A DNA stretch of 64,000 bases. Source: Salinarimonas sp046292825. Lineage in GTDB: Bacteria > Pseudomonadota > Alphaproteobacteria > Rhizobiales > Beijerinckiaceae. The position numbers were made by a program, and so were the translations under genes. Numbering within the stretch: the first letter of the stretch is position 1; every line of letters begins with the position of its first letter. Below, piece by piece: positions 1 to 9,001 of this stretch. The notes under the pieces were generated by a model, which saw only the letters and a program-made list of their open reading frames with translations, did not search any database and was not told the DNA's origin. The stretch spans positions 62,001-126,000 of the forward strand of contig NZ_JBKBQG010000002.1 in NCBI RefSeq assembly GCF_046292825.1, in the 5' to 3' direction.

Positions 1-971
1 ACACGCAGGCCCGCACCGAGATCGGGGGTCTCGCCCGCGCGCTCGCGACCTTCCGCGAGGCGCTCCTCGCCAAGCGCGAGGCCGATGCGGCGGCCGCGAT
101 CGAGAGCGCGGCGAAGGCGCGCCGGGCGGAGCTCCTCGGGCGGATCACGCAGGACTTCGAAGCGAAGGCCGCCTCCCTCACGAGCGCGCTCGCGAACGCG
201 GCCACCGAGATGGAGGCGACGGCGCGCAGCATGTCGAGCATCGCCGGCCAGACGAGCGAGCGCTCGTCGAGCGTGGCGAGCGCCGCGGTTCAGGCCGCGA
301 GCAACGTCCAGACCGTCGCCGCCGCGACGGAGGAGCTCGTTACCTCGATCTCGGAGATCGCCTCCCAGATCACGACCTCCTCGCGGATCGCCGCGAGCGC
401 CAAGGACGACGCCGAGCGCATGGACGCGACGGTCCGCTCCCTCGCCGAGCGCGCGGAGGAGATCGGCAGCGTCGTGCGGCTCATCGACGAGATCGCCGCG
501 CAGACGAACCTGCTCGCCCTCAACGCCACGATCGAGGCCGCCCGCGCGGGCGAGGCGGGTCGCGGCTTCGCGGTCGTCGCCGCCGAGGTGAAGAGCCTCG
601 CCGGCCAGACCAGCAAGGCGACGCAGGAGATCGGCGCTCAGATCGGCCTCGTCCAGGAGGCGACCGGCGCCGTGGTGGGCCTCATCCGCGACATCGGCCG
701 CACGATCGGCGAGATGTCCGCGATCTCGACCGCCATCGCCGCCGCGATGGAGGAGCAGGGCGCCGCCACCCGCGAGATCGCCCGCAACGTCCAGGAGGCC
801 GCGCGCGGCACGGAGGAGGTCACCTCCAACATCGAGCGCGTCCAGATCGGCGCCGGCGAGACGGGTGCCGCGGCGAGCCAGGTGCTCGGCGCCGCCCAGG
901 ATCTCGCCCGCCGCTCCGACGAGCTCGAGCGGCAGGTCGGCGACTTCCTCGCGGGCGTGAAGGCGGCCTGA
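1..971 (+). CDS. Methyl-accepting chemotaxis protein, C-terminal part (5' end outside window)
   Basis: Cytoplasmic signalling part of a chemoreceptor that relays ligand state to the CheA/CheW array. The frame is open from base 3, upstream of the first ATG at 210, so the gene begins before the window and the sensor and membrane parts are not visible. What is seen is a long alanine/glutamate-rich coiled coil. Its hairpin tip, encoded near 480-570, reads IAAQTNLLALNATIEAARAG, the conserved CheA/CheW contact region of MCPs. No C-terminal NWETF-type CheR tether is seen; the protein ends LAGVKAA. The upstream residues look like the end of a HAMP linker (inference). The family call is secure; the ligand is unknown. 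Confidence 0.93.
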   Translation, partial: TQARTEIGGLARALATFREALLAKREADAAAAIESAAKARRAELLGRITQDFEAKAASLTSALANAATEMEATARSMSSIAGQTSERSSSVASAAVQAASNVQTVAAATEELVTSISEIASQITTSSRIAASAKDDAERMDATVRSLAERAEEIGSVVRLIDEIAAQTNLLALNATIEAARAGEAGRGFAVVAAEVKSLAGQTSKATQEIGAQIGLVQEATGAVVGLIRDIGRTIGEMSAISTAIAAAMEEQGAATREIARNVQEAARGTEEVTSNIERVQIGAGETGAAASQVLGAAQDLARRSDELERQVGDFLAGVKAA

Positions 972-1069
972 CGTCGGGCGGGACGGCGTAGAGCGCCGTC
1001 TCGCCCTCGGATCGACGCGCGCTCCCGAACGCGATATGGTTAGGCTCGGATCGTTCGAAACCATGTCCG

Positions 1070-2524
1070 ATGCCGCAGCCCAAGACCACCGACGGCCATT
1101 CCAACCTGATCGCCACGCCGGTGCGCAGCCTGATCAAGCGCATTCCGGTGAGCGTGTCCCCCGACCTCTCGATCCTCGAGGCGGCGCGGGTGATGCGCGC
1201 GCAGCGCATCTCGTCGGTGATGCTGATCGAGGGGGATGCGCTCGTGGGTCTCGTCACCGACCGCGACCTGCGCGACCGCGTCGTCGCCGAGCGCCTCGAT
1301 GTCGACCGGCCCGTCTCCGATATCGCCACGCGCGGCGTCATGACGATCGGGATCGAACGCTCGGCCTTTCACGCGCTCCTTCTGATGGCGCGCCACCACA
1401 TCCATCACGTGCCGGTGCTCGACGGCCGGACCGTCGTCGGGATGATCACGAGTTCCGACATCGCCGAGCACGAAAGCGATTCGGCCGTCCTCCTGGGCGG
1501 CGCGATCTTCGAGCAGACGCGGCTCGAGGGCCTCGTGCAGGCGAGCGCGCGGATCAAGACGCTCCAGCAGAGGCTCGCCGCCACCCATACCAGCGCGCAT
1601 GCGACGGGCCACGTCGTGAGCGCCTTGACGGATGCCTTGACGACGCGCCTGCTGCAGCTCGCGGAGGCCGATCTCGGGCCGGCGCCCGTCGAATACGCAT
1701 GGGTCGCCGCCGGCTCGCAGGGGCGCAACGAGCAGACCGCCAAATCCGACCAGGACAATTGTCTGATCCTCTCCGACGCTTACGACGAGGCCCTGCACGG
1801 GGACTATTTCCGCGAGCTCGCATCGCGCGTCTGCGACGGGCTCGCGGCCTGCGGCTACGTCCATTGCCCCGGCGGCATGATGGCCATGACCGACGCCTGG
1901 CGCCAGCCGCTGAGCCGCTGGCGGGTCTATTTCGAGCGCTGGATCGAGATGCCCGAGCCCGAGGCGCTGATGCTGACCGGGGTGTTCCTCGATCTGCGCT
2001 TCGTCTACGGCCGGCCGGATCTCGTCGACGCGCTGCGCGCCGAGGTGATCGAGCGCGCCAAGAACAACAAGGCCTTCCTCGCGGCTCTCGCCGGCAACGC
2101 CCTCGTGCGCCAACCGCCTCTGAACTGGCTCGGCCGCCTCGCGCTGATCAAGGGCGGCGAGCATGACGGGACGATCGATCTGAAGATGCACGCGACCGTG
2201 CCGATCACCGATCTCGCGCGCTATTACGCCTATGCAGCGGGCTCGCCTGCGGTGAATACCCGCGAGCGGCTGGAAGCCGCCGCGCAGAGCGGCGTCGTGA
2301 CGGAAGGGCAGGCGCGCGATCTGATCGACGCGTTCGAATTCCTCTGCGGGCTGCGCCTGCAGCATCAGGCGCGCCTCGTGTCGGAGGGCCACAACGCCGA
2401 CAATTTCCTCGATCCGGAGGAGGAGATGTCCAATTTCGAGCGAAGCCACCTGCGCGATGCGATGAAGCTCATCGGCACGATGCAGAGCGCGCTGGCGCAG
2501 GCCTATCCGGTCAACCTGATCTGA
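1070..2524 (+). CDS. CBS-pair / DUF294 nucleotidyltransferase-like protein
   Basis: A 484-residue cytoplasmic protein with two CBS motifs (about residues 15-135, ending near VVGMITSSDIAEHE), a DUF294 nucleotidyltransferase-like domain (about 170-320) and a DUF294 C-terminal helical domain (about 345-480). The nucleotidyltransferase signature is intact: GSQGRNEQ from residue 215 and SDQDN with Asp227 and Asp229 as likely metal ligands. CBS pairs usually bind adenine nucleotides, so the transferase may be gated by energy state. The family resembles the GlnD/GlnE fold, but the substrate is not established. It converges on the actP-type symporter gene with a shared terminator, and a PAS-exonuclease gene lies just beyond. 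These families recur together near acetate-type symporters, so a role in regulating uptake is inferred. Confidence 0.85.
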   Translation: MPQPKTTDGHSNLIATPVRSLIKRIPVSVSPDLSILEAARVMRAQRISSVMLIEGDALVGLVTDRDLRDRVVAERLDVDRPVSDIATRGVMTIGIERSAFHALLLMARHHIHHVPVLDGRTVVGMITSSDIAEHESDSAVLLGGAIFEQTRLEGLVQASARIKTLQQRLAATHTSAHATGHVVSALTDALTTRLLQLAEADLGPAPVEYAWVAAGSQGRNEQTAKSDQDNCLILSDAYDEALHGDYFRELASRVCDGLAACGYVHCPGGMMAMTDAWRQPLSRWRVYFERWIEMPEPEALMLTGVFLDLRFVYGRPDLVDALRAEVIERAKNNKAFLAALAGNALVRQPPLNWLGRLALIKGGEHDGTIDLKMHATVPITDLARYYAYAAGSPAVNTRERLEAAAQSGVVTEGQARDLIDAFEFLCGLRLQHQARLVSEGHNADNFLDPEEEMSNFERSHLRDAMKLIGTMQSALAQAYPVNLI

Positions 2525-2528
2525 ACGT

Positions 2529-2556
2529 GGAAAACCCGCCTTTCGGCGGGTTTTCC
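2529..2556. terminator. Bidirectional intrinsic terminator
   Basis: Perfect 12-bp inverted repeat with a TTTC loop (GGAAAACCCGCC, then GGCGGGTTTTCC). It carries an A run on one flank and a T run on the other, so it can work in both directions. It lies between the convergent DUF294 gene and the symporter gene. Confidence 0.9.
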
Positions 2557-2580
2557 GGTCTCGACGGCGATGCGCACGCG

Positions 2581-4191
2581 TCAGCTGCGATGCGCGACCG
2601 CCATGAACTCCTCGACCCGACCACGGGTCTTGGTGGCGAGGCTGACCACGACGATGGCGGTGACCGACGCGATCACGCCGTAGAGCGCCGGGTTGCCGAG
2701 CACGCGGATGCCGAACACTTCCGGCACGCCCGAGAAGCGCGCGAAGGTGAAGGTCAGCGAGACGGCGAGACCGACGACGAGGCCCGCGATCACGCCTTCC
2801 TTGGTCAGGCCCTTCCACCACACCGACAGGATCAGAACCGGCGCGAAGGTGCTCGAGGCGATGCCGAAGCACATCGCGACGAGGATCGCGACGTTCTGGT
2901 CCTTCAGCCAGATCGAGGCGAACAGCGCGATGATCGTGAGCACGCCGGCGCCGATCTTGGCGAACAGGACCCGCTCGCGGTCGGTGCTGTTGGGCCGCAG
3001 CACGCCGGAATAGACGTCGTGCGAGAGGCTGGTGCTCATCGAGATCAACAGACCGACCGAGGTGGAGAGCATGGCCGCCATGGCGCCCGCCGCAATGACG
3101 CCGAGCACCACCTCGCCGCCGAGCTCCATGCCGATCAACGGGATCGCCATGTTGGTCGCGCGACCGCGCTGGCCGGCTTCGAGCATCTCGATCAGGTAGG
3201 GGTAGAGCACCGTCATGGTGCCGTAGCCGACGAACAGCACTGCGATGTAGAACACCGCGAGACCGATGATCGTGAGCTCGGCGCCCTTCTTGGCGTCGCG
3301 CGCGTCCTTGACGGTGTAGAACCGGATCAGGATGTGCGGCAGGCCGGCGACGCCGAGCAGCAGACCGAGCACGAGGCTGAACTGGTTCATGGCGTCAGGC
3401 ACCGAGACGCCGGGCGTGAGCGCGCTCGGCAGGTTCTGGAACCCTTCGCGGACGGCCTGAGCGAGCGCGAGCGCGCCCCATTCCTGCCCCTCGGCGAGCG
3501 GCGGGAGCTGCCCCATCACGGTGACGGCGGAGGTGGGCGGCACCGTCTGCATGGCCTGCGTGATCATGCCGACGGGGTTCGCGTTGAAGTGCACGATCGC
3601 CGTCAGGACGAGCAGGATCAGCATGGCGGCGAGCAGGATGACGCCCTGGATCGCCTGATTGTAGGTGGTGCCCATCATGCCGCCGAGGACGACCATCATG
3701 CCCATGATCACGGCGGAGATGACGACCGTGACATTGTAGTCGAGGCCGAGAAGCAGCTGGAAAAGGTGACCGGCGCCCACGATCTGCGGCACGAGATAGA
3801 GCGTGCCGATGACGATGGTGGTGGCCATGGCCAGGAACTTGAGGCTGCTGCCGCCGAAGCGGCTGACCAGCACGTCGCCGACCGTGAACTTGCCCGCGCT
3901 CTTGAGCGGGCCGGCCAGGATGACGAGCACGAAGATCCAGGCGCCGAAGAAGCCGATGGCGACCCACCAGCTGTCGATGCCGGTCAGCGCGATGGCGCCG
4001 GCGACGCCGAGGAAGCTCGCGGCGGAGCAGTAATCGCCGAACATCGCCCAACCGTTCAGGCGCGCGGAGATCTTGCCGCCGGCGACATAGAAGTCGGTGG
4101 TGGTGCTGGTGAACTTCTTGCTCCACCAGCTGATGTAAACCACCGCCGCCAGAGAGAGGACGAGGATGGTGAAGGCTATGGGGTTCTCCAT
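2581..4191 (-). CDS. actP: Cation/acetate symporter (sodium:solute symporter family)
   Basis: Inner-membrane secondary transporter of the SSS family, expected to take up acetate or another short monocarboxylate with a cation. About 536 residues, mostly hydrophobic segments, with ActP-like stretches near the N-terminus (DFYVAGGKISARLNGWAMFG, GDYCSAASFLG). I place the start at 4191 rather than the longer ATG at 4221, because AGGGGGAG lies just upstream and the preceding DUF485 gene ends two bases before this ATG. The DUF485-symporter pair is the usual yjcH-actP arrangement, and the two are surely co-transcribed. Acetate is the family default; glycolate or pyruvate cannot be excluded. There is no acs gene beside it in this window. 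Confidence 0.88.
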   Translation of the reverse strand: MENPIAFTILVLSLAAVVYISWWSKKFTSTTTDFYVAGGKISARLNGWAMFGDYCSAASFLGVAGAIALTGIDSWWVAIGFFGAWIFVLVILAGPLKSAGKFTVGDVLVSRFGGSSLKFLAMATTIVIGTLYLVPQIVGAGHLFQLLLGLDYNVTVVISAVIMGMMVVLGGMMGTTYNQAIQGVILLAAMLILLVLTAIVHFNANPVGMITQAMQTVPPTSAVTVMGQLPPLAEGQEWGALALAQAVREGFQNLPSALTPGVSVPDAMNQFSLVLGLLLGVAGLPHILIRFYTVKDARDAKKGAELTIIGLAVFYIAVLFVGYGTMTVLYPYLIEMLEAGQRGRATNMAIPLIGMELGGEVVLGVIAAGAMAAMLSTSVGLLISMSTSLSHDVYSGVLRPNSTDRERVLFAKIGAGVLTIIALFASIWLKDQNVAILVAMCFGIASSTFAPVLILSVWWKGLTKEGVIAGLVVGLAVSLTFTFARFSGVPEVFGIRVLGNPALYGVIASVTAIVVVSLATKTRGRVEEFMAVAHRS

Positions 4192-4193
4192 GG

Positions 4194-4499
4194 TCACTCC
4201 CCCTTGTCCAGGTTGAGGCACATGCGCGTGACGACGATGCCGACCACGAAGACCAGGATGCCCGTGTAGAACGCCACCGGCAGGCCGGCGATTTCGATCC
4301 GCGCGATGTGGGCCAATTCCGGCGTGGCGATCATCGCAGCGACGAAATAGGCCGTGCAGAAGATCGCCAGCAGCCCGATCGCCGCCTTCAACTTGCGGCT
4401 CGTCGCCGCCGGATCGTATTTGGCGTCGTTTCGAGCGGCGTAATCCGCTCCCGGCGCTTGCCCCTTCGCCGTCTGTACTTTTATTTCACCGGCAGACAT
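4194..4499 (-). CDS. DUF485 small membrane protein, symporter partner (YjcH-like)
   Basis: About 101 residues with two transmembrane helices (about 40-62 and 72-95) and a polar N-terminus. DUF485 proteins are encoded next to ActP-type symporters and are thought to support their assembly or activity. The start at 4499 follows a strong GAGGAGGAAA Shine-Dalgarno; the longer ATG at 4568 has none. The stop codon is two bases from the symporter start, so translation is likely coupled. Transcription is divergent from the PAS-exonuclease gene across a 275-bp AT-richer region. Confidence 0.88.
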   Translation of the reverse strand: MSAGEIKVQTAKGQAPGADYAARNDAKYDPAATSRKLKAAIGLLAIFCTAYFVAAMIATPELAHIARIEIAGLPVAFYTGILVFVVGIVVTRMCLNLDKGE

Positions 4500-4774
4500 T
4501 GTTGTTTCCTCCTCCTCACGAGGATAGGCCTCTGGATGATCCCGTCTATTCCCGCTCGCCCTTTTCACCTACGGATTATGTAGTTTGTTTTTCAGATCCT
4601 ACATTCGCCGTTGGTGATATAGGCTGTTTTTATATTGCCCGAATTCATCACTGGATCAAACGGTTGAAAGACTATACGTTCGGATTAGGGAGCCGAGTTC
4701 GGTACGGCGCCGGTGGAGACGCGACCCGGAACGCGGAGGAAGTCCGCAAAAATACGCATATCGCCGTGTGGCCC
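4500..4774. promoter_or_regulatory. Divergent promoter region between DUF485-actP and the PAS-exonuclease gene
   Basis: A 275-bp noncoding stretch, clearly more AT-rich than its surroundings (for example around 4575-4690), between two divergent starts. It must hold promoters in both directions. I could not assign a specific sigma or operator motif with confidence. Confidence 0.5.
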
Positions 4775-6928
4775 ATGGGAAATGTCGAGAAGCAGGCCCG
4801 TTCGAGCCGAAACCGGTCCGCGTGCGGCGCTCCGCCGCAGGGCGGCGAGCGGGTCGGACTCGACGCGCCCGAACCGGCGCGCAAGCGCCTCCTCGACCGC
4901 CTCGGGCTGCGGCTGCGCATCTTCCTGTTCTTCGCCCTCGTCGCGGTCGGGGCCATCGCGGCGATGGTTCTCGGCACTTGGACCGCGCTCTTGCAGGCGG
5001 AGTTCGAGGGGCTCGTGGAGGTGCCCGGCCTCGTCGAATCGAAGGTGCAGGGCTGGCTGTTCGCGGGGTTCCTGATCCTCGTTCTCGTGGGCGGGATCTG
5101 GCATTTGTTCGACACCCATGTCGCGACCGCCATCGACCGGCTCGCCCACGCGATCCGCACCCGCGCCCATGCGGACGTGAGCCGCGACATCGGCGCCGAG
5201 CGCGAGGCGGCGCGCTATCTCGGCGACCTCGGTCCAGCCGCGTCCGAGATCACCCGCTCCCTGGGGGCGACCCGCTCGGCGCTGGCCGAGTCGGTGGCGC
5301 GCGAGACCGCACGGCTCGCCTCGGAGAAGGCGCTCCTCGAGACGCTCCTCGCCGACGTTCCGGTGGCCGTGCTCCTGTGCACGGCCGACTACCAGATGGT
5401 GTTCTACAACGGTCAGGCGGTGAGCGTCCTCGAGGCCGTCGGCGCGCCGGGGCTCGACCGCAACCTCGTCGATTATCTGCGCGAAGGCCCCGTGCGCCAT
5501 GCCTATGCGCGGCTCGCCCGGCTCGACGATCCGGACGCGACCTCGGATCTGATCTGCACCACCAGAGCGAGCGGGCGGCTGTTGTCGGGCCGGATGCGCG
5601 TCCTCGCCCGCGCTCAGGGCGACCGCCGGCCGGGTTTCGTGCTGACCCTGCGCGACGTCACCGCCGAGCACGCCGCACATACCGCGCGCGAGGCGCTGCT
5701 GGCTGAGATCTTCGACCGCCTGCGCCGCCCCGAAGCCGATTTCGCGGCGCTGAGCACCGCGATCGCCGAGCTCGGTCGGCGCTACGACGAGGGCGAACAC
5801 CTGGACTGGCACCCGCTGACGGACGTGCGCGCCCGCGACCTGATGGACGGCATCGCCGCGCAATTCGACGCGCTCGGCCTCGCGCTCGTAACGCAGGCGC
5901 CGGACCTGATGCTGCGTGGCGACGGGTTCGAGCTGGCGCTCCTGTTCCGCTCGCTCGGGCAGCGCCTCGCGTCGGGAGGCCACGCGCACAGCTTCACGCT
6001 GCGCGTCGCCGAGGAGGAGGGTCCCGGCGCCGTCATCGATCTGACTTGGCAGGGCGAGCCGCTGCCGGCCGCCGATCTCGACGCCTGGCTCGGGGAGGCG
6101 CTCGATGCGCAGACGCCCGATCTGACCGCCCGCGCCGTCCTCGACGCCCATGCCACGCAGGTGCGGACCGAGACGCCCGCGCAGGGCCTCGCCGCGTTGC
6201 GCCTCACCATCCCGAACGCCCGCCGCGCCACGCGCCGCCCGGCGCCGATCGAGCGCGAGGTGGTCTACGATTTCGAGCTCCTCTCGAAGGCGCGCAGCGC
6301 CGGGATGACGGAGACGCGGCTCCAGGACCTGACCTTCGTGGTGTTCGACACCGAAACGACGGGCCTCTCCCCCTCGACCGACGAGATCGTGCAGATCGCA
6401 GCGGTGCGCATCGTCAACGGACGGCGGGTGCGGGGCGAGGTGCTCGAGACGCTCGTCGACCCCGAGCGGCCGATCCCGCAGGCCTCGACCGACGTCCACG
6501 GCATCACCGACGACATGGTCAAGGGCGCGCCCACCATCGCCGAGGTCGGCAGGCGCTTCCACGATTTCGCCCGGGGCGCGGTCCTCGTCGCGCACAATGC
6601 GCCGTTCGACCTCGAATTCCTGCGCCGGCACGAGGCGCGCATGGGGGTGCGCTTCGACCACCCGGTGCTCGACACGCTCCTCCTGTCGGCCCTGATCTAC
6701 GGCGGCTCGGAGACGCATTCGCTCGACGCGCTCGCCACGCGGCTCGGCATCGACATCCCCGAGGAGGCGCGGCATACGGCGATCGGCGACACGATCGCCA
6801 CGGCGGACGCGTTCCTCAAGCTCGTCGCCATGCTCGAGGCGCGCGGGCTCGCGACCTTCGGCGCCGTTCTGGCGGAGCTGCGTCGCCATGGCGAGCTGGC
6901 GCAGGATCGCGACGGCGGCCGCCTCTGA
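4775..6928 (+). CDS. Membrane-anchored PAS-domain protein with C-terminal DEDDh 3'-5' exonuclease (DnaQ/epsilon-like)
   Basis: About 717 residues. Two transmembrane helices near the N-terminus (about 48-72 and 93-112) enclose a very short periplasmic loop. A coiled region and a PAS-like domain follow (about 190-320), then a degenerate kinase-like segment. The C-terminal exonuclease runs from about 520 to 700 with intact motifs: FDTETTG (Asp525, Glu527), DVHGITDDM, LVAHNAPFDLEFL and HTAIGDTIATA (the DEDDh His and Asp). The start at 4775 is the ATG closest to the first conserved segment; GTG at 4766 is possible. A membrane-fixed exonuclease is unlikely to be a replicative proofreader. Given its neighbours (ActP, CBS-nucleotidyltransferase), a signalling role on RNA or oligonucleotides is my inference. 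Confidence 0.82.
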   Translation: MGNVEKQARSSRNRSACGAPPQGGERVGLDAPEPARKRLLDRLGLRLRIFLFFALVAVGAIAAMVLGTWTALLQAEFEGLVEVPGLVESKVQGWLFAGFLILVLVGGIWHLFDTHVATAIDRLAHAIRTRAHADVSRDIGAEREAARYLGDLGPAASEITRSLGATRSALAESVARETARLASEKALLETLLADVPVAVLLCTADYQMVFYNGQAVSVLEAVGAPGLDRNLVDYLREGPVRHAYARLARLDDPDATSDLICTTRASGRLLSGRMRVLARAQGDRRPGFVLTLRDVTAEHAAHTAREALLAEIFDRLRRPEADFAALSTAIAELGRRYDEGEHLDWHPLTDVRARDLMDGIAAQFDALGLALVTQAPDLMLRGDGFELALLFRSLGQRLASGGHAHSFTLRVAEEEGPGAVIDLTWQGEPLPAADLDAWLGEALDAQTPDLTARAVLDAHATQVRTETPAQGLAALRLTIPNARRATRRPAPIEREVVYDFELLSKARSAGMTETRLQDLTFVVFDTETTGLSPSTDEIVQIAAVRIVNGRRVRGEVLETLVDPERPIPQASTDVHGITDDMVKGAPTIAEVGRRFHDFARGAVLVAHNAPFDLEFLRRHEARMGVRFDHPVLDTLLLSALIYGGSETHSLDALATRLGIDIPEEARHTAIGDTIATADAFLKLVAMLEARGLATFGAVLAELRRHGELAQDRDGGRL

Positions 6929-7072
6929 CCCCGCGCCGGGCCCGCCGCGCAACCGCACCCCTCGGCATTCCCGCGCTCCCGCCTGCCCTCTTCTGCCTCG
7001 TCGCGCGCGCTTGACAGCCCGCACCCGCCCCCCGACCCTCGCCGACAGCGCACGGCAGAGGGAGAGCGGCCG

Positions 7073-8044
7073 ATGGAGCGTCAGGTGGCGATCGTCGGGG
7101 CGGGGCTGATCGGGCGGGCGTGGAGCGTGAGCTTCGCCCGCGGCGGCTGCGCGGTGCGGCTCTACGATCCGGTCGCGGGCGTCGCCGAGGCGGCGCATGC
7201 GGCTCTGCCGGCGATGCTCGCGGAGCTCGCCGCGCACGATCTCCTCGGCGGGCAGTCTCCGGCGGAGGTGCATGCGCGCACCCGCGTCTGCGACAGCCTC
7301 GCAGCGGCGCTCGACGGCGCCGAGCACGTGCAGGAGAGCGCTCCGGAGCGGCTGCCCGAGAAGCGGGCTCTGTTCTCCGAGCTCGACGCGCGCGCCGCGC
7401 CCGACGCGGTGTTGTGCAGCTCGACCTCCTCCCTCCTGCCGAGCGCCTTCTCAGACCATCTCGCGGGGCGCGCGCGCGTCCTCGTCGGCCACCCCATCAA
7501 CCCGCCCTGCCTCGTGCCCGCCGTCGAGATCGTGCCGGCGCCCTGGACGGACCCGCAGGTCGTCGAGCGCACCGCCGATCTGATGATCGCAATCGGCCAG
7601 AAGCCGATCCGGATGACGCGGGAGATCGACGGCTTCATCATGAACCGCCTCCAGGGCGCGCTCCTGCAGGAGGCGTTCCGGCTCGTCGCGGCGGGGATCG
7701 CGAGCGCGGAGGACGTCGATATCGGCATTCGCGACGGGCTCGGCCTGCGCTGGGCCTTCATGGGGCCGTTCGAAACGATCGACCTCAACGCGCCGGGCGG
7801 CATCGCCGATTACATCGCCCGCTACGAGGGAATGTTTCGCCTGATGGCGCAGGGCCAGACCGCGCAGGTCGATTGGGGCGGGCCGCTCTCCGAGACGCTC
7901 GAGGCCGAGCGCGCCGCGATCCTGCCGCGCGAGGGCATCGCCGCCCGCCAGGCCTGGCGCGACCGCCGCCTGATGGCGCTCGCCGCCCATCGCCGCGCGG
8001 ACCGGGACGAGGACGAGACCGAAGCTCGAACGGGAGGAGCGTGA
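7073..8044 (+). CDS. 3-hydroxyacyl-CoA dehydrogenase family / L-gulonate 3-dehydrogenase-like (lambda-crystallin type)
   Basis: NAD-dependent dehydrogenase expected to oxidise a beta-hydroxy acid to a beta-keto acid. 323 residues. The N-terminal Rossmann motif is GAGLIGRAWSVSFARGG; STSSLLPS and HPINPPCLVPAVEIVP match the 3-hydroxyacyl-CoA dehydrogenase active-site region with its catalytic His. The C-terminal domain contains GLGLRWAFMGPFETIDLNA, which resembles lambda-crystallin (CRYL1, L-gulonate 3-dehydrogenase) more than fatty-acid enzymes. Carnitine 3-dehydrogenases are also in this group. It is first in an operon with a BKACE-type enzyme and an SDR. Beta-keto acid formation followed by BKACE cleavage is a coherent pathway; the actual substrate is not determined. 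Confidence 0.85.
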   Translation: MERQVAIVGAGLIGRAWSVSFARGGCAVRLYDPVAGVAEAAHAALPAMLAELAAHDLLGGQSPAEVHARTRVCDSLAAALDGAEHVQESAPERLPEKRALFSELDARAAPDAVLCSSTSSLLPSAFSDHLAGRARVLVGHPINPPCLVPAVEIVPAPWTDPQVVERTADLMIAIGQKPIRMTREIDGFIMNRLQGALLQEAFRLVAAGIASAEDVDIGIRDGLGLRWAFMGPFETIDLNAPGGIADYIARYEGMFRLMAQGQTAQVDWGGPLSETLEAERAAILPREGIAARQAWRDRRLMALAAHRRADRDEDETEARTGGA

Positions 8045-8049
8045 GCGCC

Positions 8050-8985
8050 ATGGCAAGCAAGACCCGCAAGGTCGTCATCACCTGCGCGGTGACGGGGGGC
8101 ATCCACACGCCGACGATGTCGCCGCATCTGCCGGTGACGCCCGACGAGATCGCGCAGGCCGCGATCGGCGCGGCGGAGGCAGGGGCGGCGATCATTCATC
8201 TGCACGCGCGCGACCCCGAGACCGGCCGGCCGACGCAGGCGCCCGAGGCCTTCGCGCCCTTCCTCCCGCGAATCAAGCAGGCGACGAACGCGGTCCTCAA
8301 CCTCACCACCGGCGGCGCGCCGCATATGAGCGTCGAGGAGCGTCTCCAACCGGCCATGCGCTACGCGCCGGAAGTCGCCTCGCTCAATATGGGCTCGATG
8401 AATTTCGGCCTGTTCCCCATGCTCGAGCGCTACCGCGACTTCCGCCATGCCTGGGAGCCCGAGTTCCTCGAGCGCACCCGCGACATCGTCTTCAAGAACA
8501 CATACAAGGACATCGAGAACATCCTCGCCGCCTGCTCGGGCAACGGCACGCGCTTCGAGTTCGAATGCTACGACACGAGCCACCTCTACAATCTCGCGCA
8601 TTTCCTCGACCGCAAGCTCGTGACCCCTCCCCTCTTCGTGCAGACGGTGTTCGGCATCCTCGGCGGCATCGGCGCCCATCCCGACGACGTGATGCACATG
8701 AAGCGCACGGCGGACCGGCTCTTCGGCGAGGATTACGTCTGGTCGGTGCTGGGCGCCGGGCGGAACCAGATGCCGGTCGCCTCGATGGCGGCGGCGATGG
8801 GGGGCAACGTGCGCGTCGGGCTCGAGGATTCGCTCTGGGACGGCCCCGGGCGCCTCGCGACATCGAACGCCGCCCAGGTCGCGCGGGTGCGCAAGATCCT
8901 GGAGGGGCTGTCGCTCGAGGTGGCGAGCCCGGACGAGGCCCGCGCGCTCCTCGCGCTCAAGGGCGGCGATGCGGTCGGGTTCTGA
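8050..8985 (+). CDS. BKACE (DUF849) beta-keto acid cleavage enzyme
   Basis: Zinc-dependent enzyme of the 3-keto-5-aminohexanoate cleavage (BKACE) family. These condense a beta-keto acid with acetyl-CoA to give acetoacetate and a new CoA ester. About 311 residues, TIM-barrel family. The N-terminal CAVTGGIHTPTMSPHLPVTP and the metal-binding IIHLHARDPETGRP are typical, as are LNLTTGG and FECYDTSHLYN. It begins six bases after the dehydrogenase stop. ATG at 8050 is chosen; GTG at 8041 is in frame but very close to the GGGAGGAG ribosome site. The upstream dehydrogenase probably supplies its beta-keto substrate. Substrate specificity varies across the family (for example dehydrocarnitine or beta-keto adipate types) and cannot be read here. 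Confidence 0.9.
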   Translation: MASKTRKVVITCAVTGGIHTPTMSPHLPVTPDEIAQAAIGAAEAGAAIIHLHARDPETGRPTQAPEAFAPFLPRIKQATNAVLNLTTGGAPHMSVEERLQPAMRYAPEVASLNMGSMNFGLFPMLERYRDFRHAWEPEFLERTRDIVFKNTYKDIENILAACSGNGTRFEFECYDTSHLYNLAHFLDRKLVTPPLFVQTVFGILGGIGAHPDDVMHMKRTADRLFGEDYVWSVLGAGRNQMPVASMAAAMGGNVRVGLEDSLWDGPGRLATSNAAQVARVRKILEGLSLEVASPDEARALLALKGGDAVGF

Positions 8986-9001
8986 ACGGGGGAGTGTCGG
9001 C

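Noticed and set aside
1040..2872. Minus-strand frame of 610 codons opposite the DUF294 gene
   Set aside because: It runs through the terminator into the symporter gene and has no domain; the plus-strand gene has an intact active site.
2527..4269. Plus-strand frame of 580 codons opposite actP
   Set aside because: The product is almost wholly Asp/Glu/His/Arg and would start inside a terminator. The minus-strand symporter is certain.
4500..4774. Riboswitch or small RNA in the AT-rich divergent region
   Set aside because: No conserved fold or known motif could be recognised; the AT richness is explained by promoters.
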